Shown piece by piece: positions 36,145 to 48,569 of a DNA stretch of 64,000 nucleotides. Source of the DNA: Mimachlamys varia (taxonomy: Eukaryota; Mollusca; Bivalvia; Pectinida; Pectinidae); assembly GCA_947623455.1 (NCBI GenBank), contig OX392534.1, positions 35,035,426 to 35,099,425 on the forward strand, read 5' to 3'. The notes beneath the pieces are model-generated. The model saw only the letters and a list, made by a program, of their open reading frames with translations, was not told the origin of the DNA and did no database searches. Position 1 is the first letter of the stretch; each line of letters starts with the position of its first letter. The position numbers were made by a program, and so were the translations under genes.

Positions 36145-37079
36145 TTAAGTTCTCAGAAGTGTGTTTGTAATTTCTGGCTAGAAGAGGACTTATAAAGGCA
36201 AAGCTTGTTGTCCAATCCTTTTGATTCTCCAATAAAATATTCTACATGTTAGAAAGTTAAACAATTTTTTGTAAATAATTAGACGACCCATGTTCCATGG
36301 TAGCAATATTTGGCCAGAAGCTATACAAGTTTACCTGCAGGGAAGGAGTGCTTTAAAGTGTCCCCAAACCAACTTTCGAGGTCACAGGGTTCAAATAAAC
36401 ATTTAAAAATCCTATTCTGAATATCAAGGATGCCCAGAGTACTGATACTTGGCTACTAGGTATCCGAGGCATGAAGTCTTACATAGTTACCTCAAACAAA
36501 TGACCTTTATCTTACTTTAAAGGTCATAGGGGTCAAACAGAAAAAAACCTTAATCAGTCTTATCAATAACCAAGGCACATAGTTTATCTATATTTTTGCC
36601 TGTAGTCACCTAAAATGTAGCATGACCTTGGCCCACTTTCAAGGTCACATGGGTCAAATGTGTTAAACATTTCTAAACAGCTTCTTCTATGTAGCTAAAT
36701 GATCCAGAGTACTGATATTTGGCCTGTATTATGTTGAAGTGAAGGGTTACCAAGTTTGCATGTTTAAATGAATGACCTTGACCCTCTTTTAAGTTTTCAG
36801 TGTCCCATGGGTCAATGACTAAGTCTTCAAGCAACTTCTCAATAGCCAAACGGTCCAAAATCCAATATTTGACCTGTACCATGCCGGGCTACCAACTTTG
36901 TTCAAATGAATGACTTTGACCTACATTCAAGGTTACAATATTGTACATGGGTCAAAGTTCTTGTCAATATAAAAAGCAGATGCGTGATTCAGGTCCATTT
37001 GGCCTCTTGTTTACATTAAGATACTGCATCACTTGCAGACTTTTAGACTTCAGATTTAATCTGGATAATTAAAAAATAA

Positions 37080-37447
37080 TCCTGTATTTGAAGCCCTACA
37101 TTGTCTGTACGTTTCCGGCGTCTATTGTCCATAAACACTTTTTTTATCTTTATTCTGAAACTTCATGTATGTAAAGGTTTCCCTTGGTCCCTCGTTACAC
37201 ATTCATTTGTAGGTCCCAATGGTACCTAGCACATTGTCCATATTTGAAACTGAATTAAAAATCAATATGGCCAGCAGGCGGCCATCTTGGATTTGACACT
37301 TTCTATTACATGTATAACATAAAATCAGCTAATAATTATTTACAGCACAGTATTGGTAATTGTCAGAAGAAAGAAAAGGGTTCAACCAATACGAAATAAA
37401 TAAAAATCATGAAAATGTTTCGCCATGATCTTTCTGGGATCTCTTGT
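37080..37447 (+). mobile_element. HINE-like element, family B, copy 3 (3' part)
   Basis: Diverged internal units (AATATGGCC, GGCGGCCATCTTGGATTT) end in a decayed hairpin GATCTTTCTGGGATCTCTTG followed by TTT. The 3' end is about 185 bp upstream of the PQBP1 ATG, so the promoter must be short or lie within the element. Confidence 0.6.
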
Positions 37448-37631
37448 TTTTTTGAACGAAGATCATGGCATTCAGTGATCTTGTATTTAGTACGTACCCC
37501 GATCGCGAGGGATTCCGAAATGAATTGGAGTTCCGAGTGAAACCAGAATGCGTTGAGAAGTGGCTGGTCATGTAATCGTATTGCTATTAATTAATATTGC
37601 TGATTTGGCGTAAAGAAAGGAGAGAAAAAAC

Positions 37632-40600
37632 ATGCCACTTCCAGCTGCATTGTTAGCGCGCCTGCAGAAAAGAGGAATTGTCAAAGAGAAGGAAGAAAAG
37701 CCAGGTGCGTGGTCTCAACATACAGAGTTACTTGCCCTTCAACAAAGAATTACATGCGGTCGTTTACACGTTATATTATACATGTATATGTGTACCTTGT
37801 ACGTTTGTGTGCGAACTTTATGTTGTCTGAATTTTCCATTGGTTTGACTGACAAAACCTTGTTCAAGTATGCATTTGATTAAACGCCAATATATTAACCA
37901 GTGTCAGAATATAGACGAGCATAGTGGTGGATGTTGGTAGCTGTACCATATTCATGTATATTTACATTTGCTCTGCATTGCCACTATATAACACTACCAA
38001 GGCCAGACCCGTGTTATGAGAGCATAACACAGGAGTGGTCATTATGCCGTCATTACGATTGTGACGTCATAATCATAACGTTGGAAATAGCCAGCGGATA
38101 CTGGCTGTTCGCTGTTCCATTTAATTTCATTAGAAATCTACCTTAAATTTTCAGAACAAATGTAGAATATAAATATGAATTTATTATCAAAACAAATGGA
38201 AAAATGTGAAATATAAGCATTAAACATCATTCTGTTCCGTGTTATGGTCCTATAACACGGAACAGGATTGCAGACAAACAATCATAATGCGCTATCGGAC
38301 GTTATTCATTTTGTCTGCAATATCCTGTTCCGTGTTATATAGGACCAGAATGATGTTTAATGCTTAAATGTAATCACAGGTGCTTGGGCAGAATGGTTTG
38401 TGTCTCGACATTCTACAACTTTGCCCTCCACCTCTGAGTTGCGAGTTTGAAACCCACGTATATGTGCAGTTGCCATTTACTGACCGTAGGTCACTTGTTT
38501 TTTCCGGCTAATCCGGCTTTCCTCCACACCTTGCACATCTTAAACTCACACTGGCAGTTAATTGATACAATAATAAACCAAACTAAACCATATATCTCAA
38601 TAGGCCTATAATAATAATATACAACATTTATATAGCGCTCTATATAATTTGTAAAATTACTCTAAATCACTTCACAACATGTAGATAATAATTTGATACT
38701 TACAATGCATAAATAAAGAAGTTATTACAATCTAAGCTAATGTATTAGTAGAGACTATGTAATATACATACATTATAAAGTTTTTATCCCCAAGTACTAT
38801 GGGGATTAAAAAAGTTTCAAGGCTTGCAATGTTTCACTTTTATCAGAGATGCAGGACGCTTACACCAAACTGATTTGAAATACAGTTTTCGCTCCATTAC
38901 TGTTTGCATATAGGTAGGATATGACAACTTTCCATAACAGGTTGTGTTTTGGTTATGTAAAACACCGTCATTTCGACTTAGGCATGACACGTCAGTCTGT
39001 GACATTAACGTTTTCAACACTTAAGTCTGGACAAGCAAAATGCAGTGTCTATTATAACAAATACATTGAAATTCAACGAATTTCCACTAGTCCAAACCAA
39101 AATTTGCAAGTCCTGGATATAGAACGTCGCAGACTGATGACATCACAATATCAAAATAATTGAAACTTGCAGCCACTCTAACTTGTGCTCTGGTATATGT
39201 AACTACATGTAGTTATAAATGCAAAAATATTAAACAGGCAAATTCACTGGACAACAGAACATTTATGTGATACATATTAAAGGATTCATGATATGTACAT
39301 ATTCATCGTGCTGTCTACATATAAATCATCTATTTATAGTCACACTAACACCAGTGCCGGTGTCGAGTTCGGAACCAGTTGAAGAGGTCTTTGCTGAAGA
39401 TTATGATGATCCAACAAAAGATCAGAACTCGAATTTAGAAGAAGAAGAAAGTCCTGCCATTATCTCTGAGCCTGAACATGTTGGACCTCTCATCTGGGAA
39501 GTGTCGGCATGTCCAAATAAAAATAACCCTTATCACAAATGTGTTGCCTACTGTCACGAGCGGTGGGGAATGGAAAATTTCGAAGCCAGTGAAGATATGC
39601 TGAGGAAACGAGATCGAATGCTGAGGAAGCATCCACTCCCCGAGGGATGGGAGGAAGTTGCGGACTCGGAAAGGTAAAGGTTTTTTCTCAAAATCTGTTC
39701 AATAATTGATTTGAAGAATATTGTCTATGAAATATGTTACAATTATCTTTCATTTAGTTTCCATGCATTTCACATGAAATTTGGATTTATGAATTATTAA
39801 TTATTATTATTATATAGCAAGCCTCTGGCAAGCTAAAAAGTTGTGACTAGTTTCATAAAGATTCTTTTCATCACATTACTAAAGTTTGATAATGTTACAA
39901 TTTTCATGCAACATTCAAGAGTAAAATTCTGCCATTTTGACTCCAGTATAGAAGTCTTTGACATTATAAGTTGTCTCCCCTTAACTGCATAAAAATGCAA
40001 ACAAAACAAAAAGTCAACTATATTGATTAATCTCCTTAAGTAATCAAATCTGATTTATTACGGTATGCATATATATATATTTATCAAAACGTATGTTGTA
40101 TTCGTCAAGCCATATCTAGATCTGCAGTTGCGTATTTAAAATGCATATTTAAAAATGAAATCAACATGTTTTATAAAAAAAGGCTACTCTAGATATTGAA
40201 ATATTAAATGATTTAAAAAGTAAAATTCTGAATGTTCCTCATATGGTTAAATTATGCAACACAGCATTTTCACCAAATCACTAGCCCAATATCCAAAATA
40301 TTGGAAATTTATTCATTATTTCATATAGAAATAAGTGTGATACTAAATATATATGCATGCATGTGTATTGCCAAATATTGATATTTGCATTTGTTACTTT
40401 GTTCCTTTAGCAACAGATATTATTACTGGAACGTACTTACAGATGAAGTATCCTGGCTGTCACCATCTCATCCCTCCGCAAACATCACAGTTTCTGCACA
40501 GCAAGTCAAAAGTGAGTATCGAACTATCAGATAATAATAATAATTCGAGGTTCTTATATACCGCTGTATCACGACCTTAAAGGCCGTCTTAAAGCAGTTC

Positions 40601-43600
40601 ACAAATTATTATTCATAGTGATAGGGCCTTAGCAACCAGCCAATATCATTCTCAACTCCCTGGGGAGCATACAACTGGTGCTGCCATTTCGGCACTCACA
40701 GCTAGCATTCTACGATCTCTAGCACTACCTAACCAGGTACTCATTTACAGCTGAGTAGACTGGAACAAGCAGAATAAAGTATCTTGCTCAAGGATACAAC
40801 ATAAGTGCCCGGACCGGGACTCAAACTCGCAACCCTTCGATCACGAGCATGGCGTCCTACCACTAGACCACCGTGCCTCTAATTATATTATGAGATATTG
40901 AACAACAGGAATAATGGTTCACTAATAATTCATTTGCCCCTGAAATTTTCTGATGAACTGTTCCAATGTTTGAATTGAAAGAGTTCAAATGTGTCTTCAG
41001 GGGTACATGAGTTAAGAAAGAACAGTTTTAAAGATTGGGATGAAAGAGGGGGGGGGGGCAGTTTCCCTTTGAAGCAGAGTAATATTTGTCATGTTCCGGA
41101 ACACAAATTGAAGTTATTTTATGATAATATAAGCCTTTTCAAAGGTTGATTCCAAAACTAGTAGTGCGTTTATTAATTTTATTGATAGGAATGGAAAGAA
41201 GAAGTAGTGTGAGATGTTGGGGTGCCTGTTTTTTTCTCACTTTTGATACAAAAACAGATACATTTCATGTAATAACACTAACACCAGTTTATATTGTCCT
41301 GGAATTAGTCTCCAACTCACAGAAAATTTGAATTGTAATTGGTAGTTTGAATAAATGTACATACATATTTTCTGAAGGCCCAATTAGCTTACACATACAT
41401 GTAGCTTTTTCATTTTCTGATTTCAGGTGTATCAATGGACATCGCTCTCTCTGCTCATCTTGATGGTTTTGACAGTGAGGAAGATATGGAGACAAAATCA
41501 GAAAGTGATCTGGTATATATGTTTTATCCCCATTACAGTTCAAACATTAGGATTTAATATATCATTGACTCAAAAAGGTTCTATCTTCATCTTCTGAAAG
41601 ACCCCCTCCCCACTCCTCTTGCTTTTTAGCTCACCTGGCCCGAAGGGCCAAGTGAGCTTATGTGATGGTGCAGCGTCCGTCGTCCGTCCGTCCGTCCGTC
41701 CGTCCGTCGTCCGTCGTCCGTCCGTCCTGCGTCCGTCAACTTTTTCCTTTAAACGACTTCTTCTAAAATACTGAAAGGCCCAGGGACATGAAATTTGGCT
41801 GGTAGATATCTTGGAAGGAGCTGAACAAAGTTTGCGAAAAAAAATCACTTTGACCTAATTTCAAGGTCACCGGGGTCAAAAATGTCGAAACCTTCAAACA
41901 ACTTCTTCTAAAATACCGTCAGGCATAGAGACTTCATATTTGACCAGAAGCTTCCTTGGATGGAGCCAAATAAAGTTTGCGAAAAAAAATGACCTTGACC
42001 TATATTCAAGGTCACAGTGAGGTAAAATCTATTTTAAACTTTAAACGACTTCTTCTGAAATACGAAATGCCCTAGAAACATGGTATTTGGCTGAAAGGTA
42101 CCTTGGATGAAGCCCGACAAAGTTTGCGAAAAGAAATGACCTTGACCTATATTCAAGGTCACAGGGGTCAAATCTGTTAAAACCTTTAAACGACTTCTTC
42201 TGAAATACTAAAAGCCCTAGAAGCATGATATTTGGCTGAAAGGTTCCTTGGATGAAGCCCGACAAAGTTTGCGAAAAGAAATGACCTTGACCTATATTCA
42301 AGGTCACAGGGGTCAAATCTGTTTAAACATTCAAACGACTTCTTCTGAAATACCAAAAGCCCTAGAAGCATGATATTTGGCTGAAAGGTTCCTTGGATGA
42401 AGCACGACAAAGTTTGCGAAAAGAAATGACCTTGACCTATATTCAAGGTCACAAGGGTCAAATCTGTTAAAACCTTCGAACGACTTCTTCTGAAATACCA
42501 AAAGCCCTAGAAGCATTATATTTGGCTGAAAGGTTCCTTGGATGAAGCCAGACAAAGTTTGTGAAAAGAAATGACCTTGACTTATATTCAAGGTCACAAG
42601 GGTCAAATCTGTTAAAACCTTTAAACGACTTCTTCTGAAATACCAAAAGCCCTAGAAGCATGATATTTGACTGAAAGGTTTCTTGGATGAAGCCCGACAA
42701 AGTTTGCGAAAAGAAATGACCTTGACCTATATTCAAGGTCACAGGGGTCAAATCTGTTTAAACATTCAAACGACTTCTTCTGAAATACAAAAAGCCCTAG
42801 AAACATGGTATTTGGCTGAAAGGTTCCTTGGATGAAGCACGACAAAGTTTGCGAAAAGAAATGACCTTGACCTATATTCAAGGTCACAGGGGTCAAATCT
42901 GTTAAAACCTTCAAACGACTTCTTCTGAAATACCAAAAGCCCTAGAAGCATGATATTTGGCAGAAATGTTCCTTGGATGAAGCCTGACAAAGTTTGCGAA
43001 AAGAAATGACCTTGGCTTATATTCAAGGTCACAAGGGTCAAATCTGTTTAAACATTCAAACGACTTCTTCTGAAATACCAAAAGCCCTAGAAGCATGATA
43101 TTTGGCTGAAAGGTGTCTTGGATGAAGCCCGACAATGTTTGCGAAAAGAAATGACCTTGACCTATATTCAAGGTCACAGGGGTCAAATCTGTTTAAACAT
43201 TCAAACAACTTCTTCTGAAATACAAAAAGCCCTAGAAACATGGTATTTGGCTGAAAGGTTCCTTGGATGAAGCCCGACAAAGTTTGCGAAAAGAAATGAC
43301 TTTGACCTATATTCAAGGTCACAGGGGTCAAATCTGTTAAAACCTTTAAACGACTTCTTCTGAAATACCAAAAGCCCTAGAAGCATGATATTTGGCTGAA
43401 AGGTGTCTTGGATGAAGCCCGACAAAGTTTGCGAAAAGAAATGACCTTGACCTATATTCAAGGTCACAAGGGTCAAATCTGTTCAAACCTTCAAACAACT
43501 TCTTCTGAAATTCCAAAAGCCCTAGAAGCATGATATTTGGCTGAAAGGTTCCTTGGATGAAGCCCGACAAAGTTTGCGAAAAGAAATGACCTTGACCTAT

Positions 43601-46600
43601 ATTCAAGGTCACAGGGGTCAAATCTGTTTAAACATTCAAACGACTTCTTCTGAAATACCAAAAGCCCTAGAAGCATGATATTTGGCAGAAAGGTTCCTTG
43701 GATGACGCCCGACAAAGTTTGCGAAAAGAAATGACCTTGACCTATATTCAAGGTCACAGGGGTCAAATCTGTTAAAACCTTTAAACGACTTCTTCTGAAA
43801 TACCAAAAGCATGATATTTGGCTGAAAGGTTCCTTGGATGAAGCAAGACAATATTTGGGAAGGAAAATGATCTTGACCCATATTAAAGGTCACAGTGGTC
43901 AAATCAGTGGTTTAAGGCTTTGAGCGACTTCTTCTGATAAACCGAAATGCCTAGAGATATGACATTTGTCTTGTAGCTTCCTGGGATGAAGCCAAACAAA
44001 ATTTGAAAATGAAAATGATGTTGTCTTATAAGGTCACAGGGGTAAAATATGTTTACATCTTAGATGTTCTTCTGAATGTCTTACATTAAAAGATTTTAAG
44101 GGGACTTTAGGGTTACACTTTAAAATAAGTCAGAGATTGATACCAGGTGAGCGATGCAGGCCCATTGGGCCTCTTGTTTTTTTCTTTCTTTCCCTTTCCT
44201 CTTCTCTTCATTTCTTTATGTTATGGTGTGTATGTGTGAGTGAGAGAGGCTGTGATGTGATCACGCCTTGTACATACTGTATTGTTTTATGTGTAGAGGA
44301 GAGCATCGCTTACCATGTGGATATTCCCTGGGTTCTCCAGTTTCCTTTCACAATAAAAAGAAGACCCCTTGCATGCTGAAATCCTGGCCAACAAGAGTGA
44401 TTAATAAAAGTTGGATAACATGTTTTATAATTGTTGTGAAATAAATAAAATTTATAGAAATTATTATACTAACATTCTGTTCCGTCCAAATAGAGCCCAT
44501 CCTCTAGTGACTCAGAGTCAGAGGAGGAAGAGGAGGAGGTGGAAGAAAAGCGGCCGAGAGGTGGGCGTGGCCACGATCAAAGAGGGCGTGGACGTGGCAG
44601 AGGTGGGCGACGAGAGAAGGATGATCTAGATCCAATGGACCCAGCTTCATATTCCGAGGTTCCAAGGTATGTATTGTATACATTTTATATCTAGAAAAAG
44701 TAGAAACTAGAACAGAACTGTTCCGTGATTAATATCTTACTTCAAATGTTGTTTTGAAAATAAGCCTGAGCAGTAAAATTCAGTTCTTTTAATAGATACA
44801 ATATGTATACCAATACAGAAACTCTGTGCAGAGTGACAATCTGAACAACTTATTTCTCACCTCGATGATAGTTGCGAAGGCAAGACTAAGGTGTAACTTT
44901 TCTGGCGGCGTCAACATTTGTGTTAAAGTCCACTTTTCCGCAGTGTTGTAATAATCCAATTGAATTGAAAGTTGGTCAATTTAACCTCAATTGAAGAGAA
45001 ATTGAATGACAGGTTTCGGTGTTTTGGGGCAAAAACATGGGAATTTTGAGAATTTGCGTTAAAGTCCACTTTTAATAGTGTTACTGATAGCTGATTGAAT
45101 TTAAACTTAAAGTAGGTATTAATATCAGCATACTGAGCATCTTACTGAAATTTAGAGGAAATTTATTTGCAGGTTCTGCTGATTTTTGGCAAAAACATAG
45201 GAATTTTGAGAATTTACCTTAGCATCCACAATTTATAGTTTTATTGATATGTAATTAAATTGAAGCTTGGCCAAGTTACAGATAATCTCTTGCTGTATGT
45301 ATATTGTTATACTAATTTTTCTGTTGGGACTTAAACATTATTGGCAAAGCGAGACATACAATTATGTGTAATTCTTGTATATATATATCCAGTAGAAGAC
45401 TGTTGTAGGTGTAAATTAATATCATTTTAATTTTCTACATTATACATATGTTTAAAACACAACACCAGTAACTTTTTTACAACAAGGACCTGTGTTCTTG
45501 CCAATTATTTTTATTCATTTAGTGGATACTGACTTAGCTGAATGTGTTAAAATTGACATTTTATTGTCGGTTTTCAACCTTATTGGTATAACTCAATAAT
45601 TCAGTACTAGACACATTATAAGTATAGAAAATGTTCTAAATGGTAAATTAAAAATCCTGCAACATGAAGTTATACCTAAATCTGTTAAGTTCAGTGTCAC
45701 ACTTCCCCTCCCGCACCCCTGAGGTTTATTTTACATTTGTACCAGTGAAAATTCAAATGTTGAAAAAGATTTATTCTATAAACATATATTCCACTGAGCA
45801 GTGCAGTTGTGAAAGATAGATATAATATCTATTCCTATTTTCCTTTAATTATCATTTAATGCAGATGTTTTGTGGATTTCCTTTTGTCTAGCTCTAAAAA
45901 CATGATATGCTGTTAATGAAAAAATTTAAAGTAGGTGGTGGGTTATGAAATATCTTTATATCATAGACTTAGTGTGTGGTGGGTCTATGAAATACTTATA
46001 ACATTTTTCGCCAGTGAAATATCAGAATAAATCAGCTTGATAAAACTTATATCGTCACTGCTTATATCATCACTAATGATATAAGTTTCGATCCGATATC
46101 ATGGCGCACTATTTGAGTACTATTTTTTGTTATTCTAGAATCAAATCATATAAAGTAAGGAAATTAAAAACCTTTCTAGTATTTTGGAAATTAATTGATA
46201 CCAAATGGATTTTATTAATACCTGTATGTTTTTGCCTTTTTACTATATTTTGAACTTAAAATAGAACTTCATCCTGTGGCGTATTAATATTCTATAAGCT
46301 TAGGCACTCTGTCCCCATCAGTTGTAACCGCAAATTTTAAAATGAAATCAGACTTTTTTGGAATTTCGAATTGAAATAAAAAGAACATTCAATGGTTTCT
46401 CATTAAATATCAAATATATTTCACTCGTATGGCAGATTTTAAATAAATTTTCATTCGTGAAAGTATCAAAAAAAAATCTGCCATTCTCGTGAAATATATT
46501 AGATATTTAACAGGAAACCATTGAATAGCCTGTTAACAGCTATATCATACTTTGAGTGTAAAGTTTTAAGACTTTACAATGTACTGATATTCATTGATGA

Positions 46601-47366
46601 TTACCCCAACAATGTTAGAGTTTTAACATGCCAAAATACTTTTGACAGGTGCCATGTCACAGTTGGCAAAAAAAAAATAAAAAAAATGGCTGACCAGCGG
46701 CCTCTTACAGTTTGTTATAGGGTTGTAGAAGTACATTGATGATGTGACATAGTTTAGGAATGGTGTACTATACATTGTAGTAGAACTACACTAGGTTGAT
46801 TATCAACAACAACCTAGTTCAAATGCAGCATTCATTTAGAGTTCAGAGGGTCCTGGATTCTAGTCCCAGTCTTGCAGTTACGTTCACTTAATCGTCAAGC
46901 ATGGAAACCTTTGTTTCAAACTGTTGGTAAATGCTTTACAAGGCAATTGGGATACCCAAGCTTAGACTGGAAATCGTGGTGTCTTCAGGAATTTCATGGG
47001 TGAAGACTTTTTAAAAATAGAATGAGAATAGAGAACAAACTAGACTCGATCAATGTACAGCAATAAGGTTGGTGAACTCGTAGAGCATTTATCTAGAGTT
47101 TGAACGGCCCAACATTCGATCAAGTCTGCCTGTTGCATTTTTTTCTCCTGTTTTATGCAAATATATGATAGCGTTGATTCATAATAAATTCGTTGGCACA
47201 ATTCTTATGTTGTTTCTCCAGGGGGACATGGTCAACTGGCCTTGACAGACGAGGAGAGGCGAAAACAGGGGCAGACATCACGGCATCTGGACCTCTCTTC
47301 CAGCAACGTCCCTACCCAAGTCCCGGGGAAATTCTACGCAGGAATCAGGGCATGCCAAAGGAGTAG
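37632..47366 (+). CDS. PQBP1: Polyglutamine-binding protein 1 homologue (WW-domain splicing factor)
   Basis: Exons: 37632-37704, 39340-39673, 40411-40511, 41427-41512, 44494-44666, 47222-47366; all GT-AG, 303 residues. The N-terminus [17 protein letters not shown] is the family signature and EVFAEDYDD follows. A WW domain spans about 125-154 (LPEGWEEV through [16 protein letters not shown]; Trp128 and Trp151 present). An acidic plus RGG/RGRG tract comes next, then the conserved C-terminal block ([40 protein letters not shown]), the U5-15kD-binding disordered tail in known PQBP1. Predicted role: nuclear pre-mRNA splicing via proline-rich partners and the U5 snRNP. The mammalian polar-repeat region is absent; instead there is a Cys/His segment (82-97). 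Exon 2 may also start at 39355 (a second in-frame AG). Confidence 0.95.
37955..38385 (+). mobile_element. Foldback element F, copy 2, uninterrupted (PQBP1 intron 1)
   Basis: TATTTACATTTGCTCTGCAT at the left, a CRE TGACGTCA at 38062, then the hairpin GGTCCTATAACACGGAACAG ... CCTGTTCCGTGTTATATAGG around TTGTCTGCAAT. It matches the split copy at 25655-27000. Confidence 0.75.
38386..38600 (+). mobile_element. tRNA-derived SINE family D
   Basis: Degenerate tRNA-like head with B box GAGTTGCGAGTTTGAAACCC, body ATGTGCAGTTGCCATTTACT and GGCTTTCCTCCACAC, and an (AATAAACC)-like tail. One copy only; it is recognised from the promoter boxes. Confidence 0.55.
40528..40880 (-). mobile_element. SINE family A, full length, reverse (PQBP1 intron 3)
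   Basis: The (AAT)n tail comes first, then the L2-like end, the body, and the tRNA head in reverse (TCGATCACGAGCATGGCGTC, CACTAGACCACCGTGCC). It pairs in sequence with 8248-8600. Confidence 0.9.
41626..44178 (+). mobile_element. HINE/pearl-like element A4 with about 14 core repeats of 145 bp
   Basis: 5' end TAGCTCACCTGGCCCGAAGG with hairpin GGCCCGAAGGGCC; microsatellite (CGTCCGTCCGTC); about twelve nearly identical 145-bp cores (42041-43780) flanked by diverged ones; 3' end CCAGGTGAGCGATGCAGGCC with hairpin GGCCCATTGGGCC and TCTTGTTT. The whole element sits in PQBP1 intron 4. Internal - strand frames recur every 145 bp and are repeat artefacts. Confidence 0.8.
44325..44462 (+). mobile_element. 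SINE family B, 3' half (PQBP1 intron 4)
   Basis: CCCTGGGTTCTCCAGTTTCC through GGCCAACAAGAGTGATTAAT to AATAAATAAAATTTATAG matches the body and tail of 29757-29998. The tRNA head is missing (5' truncation). Confidence 0.75.
44667..46387. other. PQBP1 intron 5, left part: nothing recognised
   Basis: AT-rich intron with loosely repeated phrases (GCAAAAACATAGGAATTTTG at 45030 and 45188, suggesting a short old duplication) and a small palindrome near 46050 (ACTTATATC/GATATAAGT). Confidence 0.4.
46388..46528. mobile_element. Foldback MITE-like hairpin, about 140 bp
   Basis: CAATGGTTTCTCATTAAATA at the left faces TATTTAACAGGAAACCATTG at the right. The arms continue through AATATATTTCACTCGTATGG / GCCATTCTCGTGAAATATAT around an A-rich loop. 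Confidence 0.75.
46815..47165 (+). mobile_element. Degenerate SINE family C remnants
   Basis: Two decayed copies: about 46825-46890 (ATTTAGAGTTCAGAGGGTCC) and about 47060-47160 (GTAGAGCATTTATCTAGAGT, then TTTTTTTCTCCTGTTTTA). Both are just upstream of PQBP1 exon 6. Confidence 0.5.
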
Positions 47367-47700
47367 AAAACTTGGTCCTGGAGAACTTCTACATAGGAAT
47401 CGGGGCATGACACATCCTTGATATCCAGGGGTTACACTTACCTTTTGCTCTATACACCCATGGAATATGTCTTGGCAAAACTTGGGTAAAAAAACCCTGA
47501 CCAGTCGCTAGGCTGATGCCTGTGTTTTTAAGATTACAAAGTAGCCGCAACCGGCTTCAAAGCCTGTCAATTTTTATGTGACCACATAATTACAACATTC
47601 TTTTGATGTTCATCAAAGGGTAGAACTGGTATTCTTGTCTCATCAAAAAGGTGGCACACAAGGAGCCTTCTGTTTTGCGATGACATATTCCAGGGAAGAA
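47320..47700. repeat. Duplications of the PQBP1 3' coding end, plus repeat C
   Basis: GGAAATTCTACGCAGGAATC-AGGGCATG (coding, about 47337-47353) recurs as GAGAACTTCTACATAGGAAT-CGGGGCATG (about 47385-47409) just after the stop. GGCATGCCAATGGAGTAGAA-AAG, like the terminal codons, occurs again at about 47718. 47425-47480 and 47590-47700 are repeat C copies in opposite orientation. Confidence 0.6.
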
Positions 47701-47759
47701 AAGAATATCTAGAATGGGCATGCCAATGGAGTAGAAAAGACATTTACATTTTCTCCAGA

Positions 47760-48540
47760 TATTCAGATGAATTGGCACATATTTTGCATTCAATGAAGGC
47801 CCAGGGTCCATATTCATGAAACTGTTCTCATGTTCCAACCAAGATTGTTTTCACTAAGCCGATTTCTTGTGCCAGTTATAATTTAATAAAAGTTCATATT
47901 TGGCAATGATGTGTTAGAAATTTGGAAATTTTTTCACGAGAAAATCAGCTTGAGCCAAGATATCATAAGAATAGTTTAATGAATATGTACGGGCCCCGCC
48001 AATTTTTATGAGGATTTGACTTATCTGTGTTTTTGACATTTAAATCCTTTTCTATAAAATAGATGAAAACAATGCCATACTTAAAGTTATTTCTGTTTGA
48101 TTTGATGTACAATATTGCAAAATATGAATGATTTTGTTTTCATTTCATTAAATTTTACTAAATAAGGGCAAAATATTAATTGCTTCAGCTGGTTTAATGG
48201 TCTAAATATTTGTTGAAACAGAGACATTTTACAGTTAGTATTAATATTTTATCTTGGAATTTTCAATCTGTAAGCTCAGTCTGTTCAACAGCTGAAAATT
48301 TGTCAGGTGCAGTGTCAAATGACGAAAAATGATGTACAAACATTGTGTTCTCGCTGTTATTTTGAGGTATAGATAATAGCTTTAAAGTCATTTGTTTTGT
48401 CTAGGTCTGCATGTCAATATATGGAACCTATGTGGAACTATGATATATATACCTGTTTCATCACAATCATCTCATTTCATTGTAAATAAATTCATTTGAC
48501 TAAAAATGTTTTGGTTTATTTTCTAAATAATAACAACAAC
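47760..48540. other. Probable PQBP1 3' UTR/flank
   Basis: No gene. Candidate polyadenylation signals AATAAA occur at about 47886 and 48485 (TTGTAAATAAATTCATTTGA). Which is used cannot be told. Confidence 0.35.
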
Positions 48541-48569
48541 GATATGATAAATTAACCTAAAATTGCCTT

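Larger units (their letters stand above)
34508..37013 (+). mobile_element. HINE/pearl-like element A3, old and twice interrupted
   Basis: 5' TTAGCTCAGTGCCAGTTGAA, diverged core repeats (CAAGGTCACATGGGTCAAAT; CAATAACCAAAAGGC) and a 3' end CAGGTCCATTTGGCC-TCTTGTTT. Two MITEs (35143-35583 and 35759-36144) lie inside. Cores resume at about 36290-37000. It lies in the TRMT10C-PQBP1 intergenic region. Confidence 0.65.

Noticed and set aside
42041..43902. Row of about 91-codon - strand frames every 145 bp
   Set aside because: Shadow of the HINE-like core repeats; same frame repeated with no independent support.
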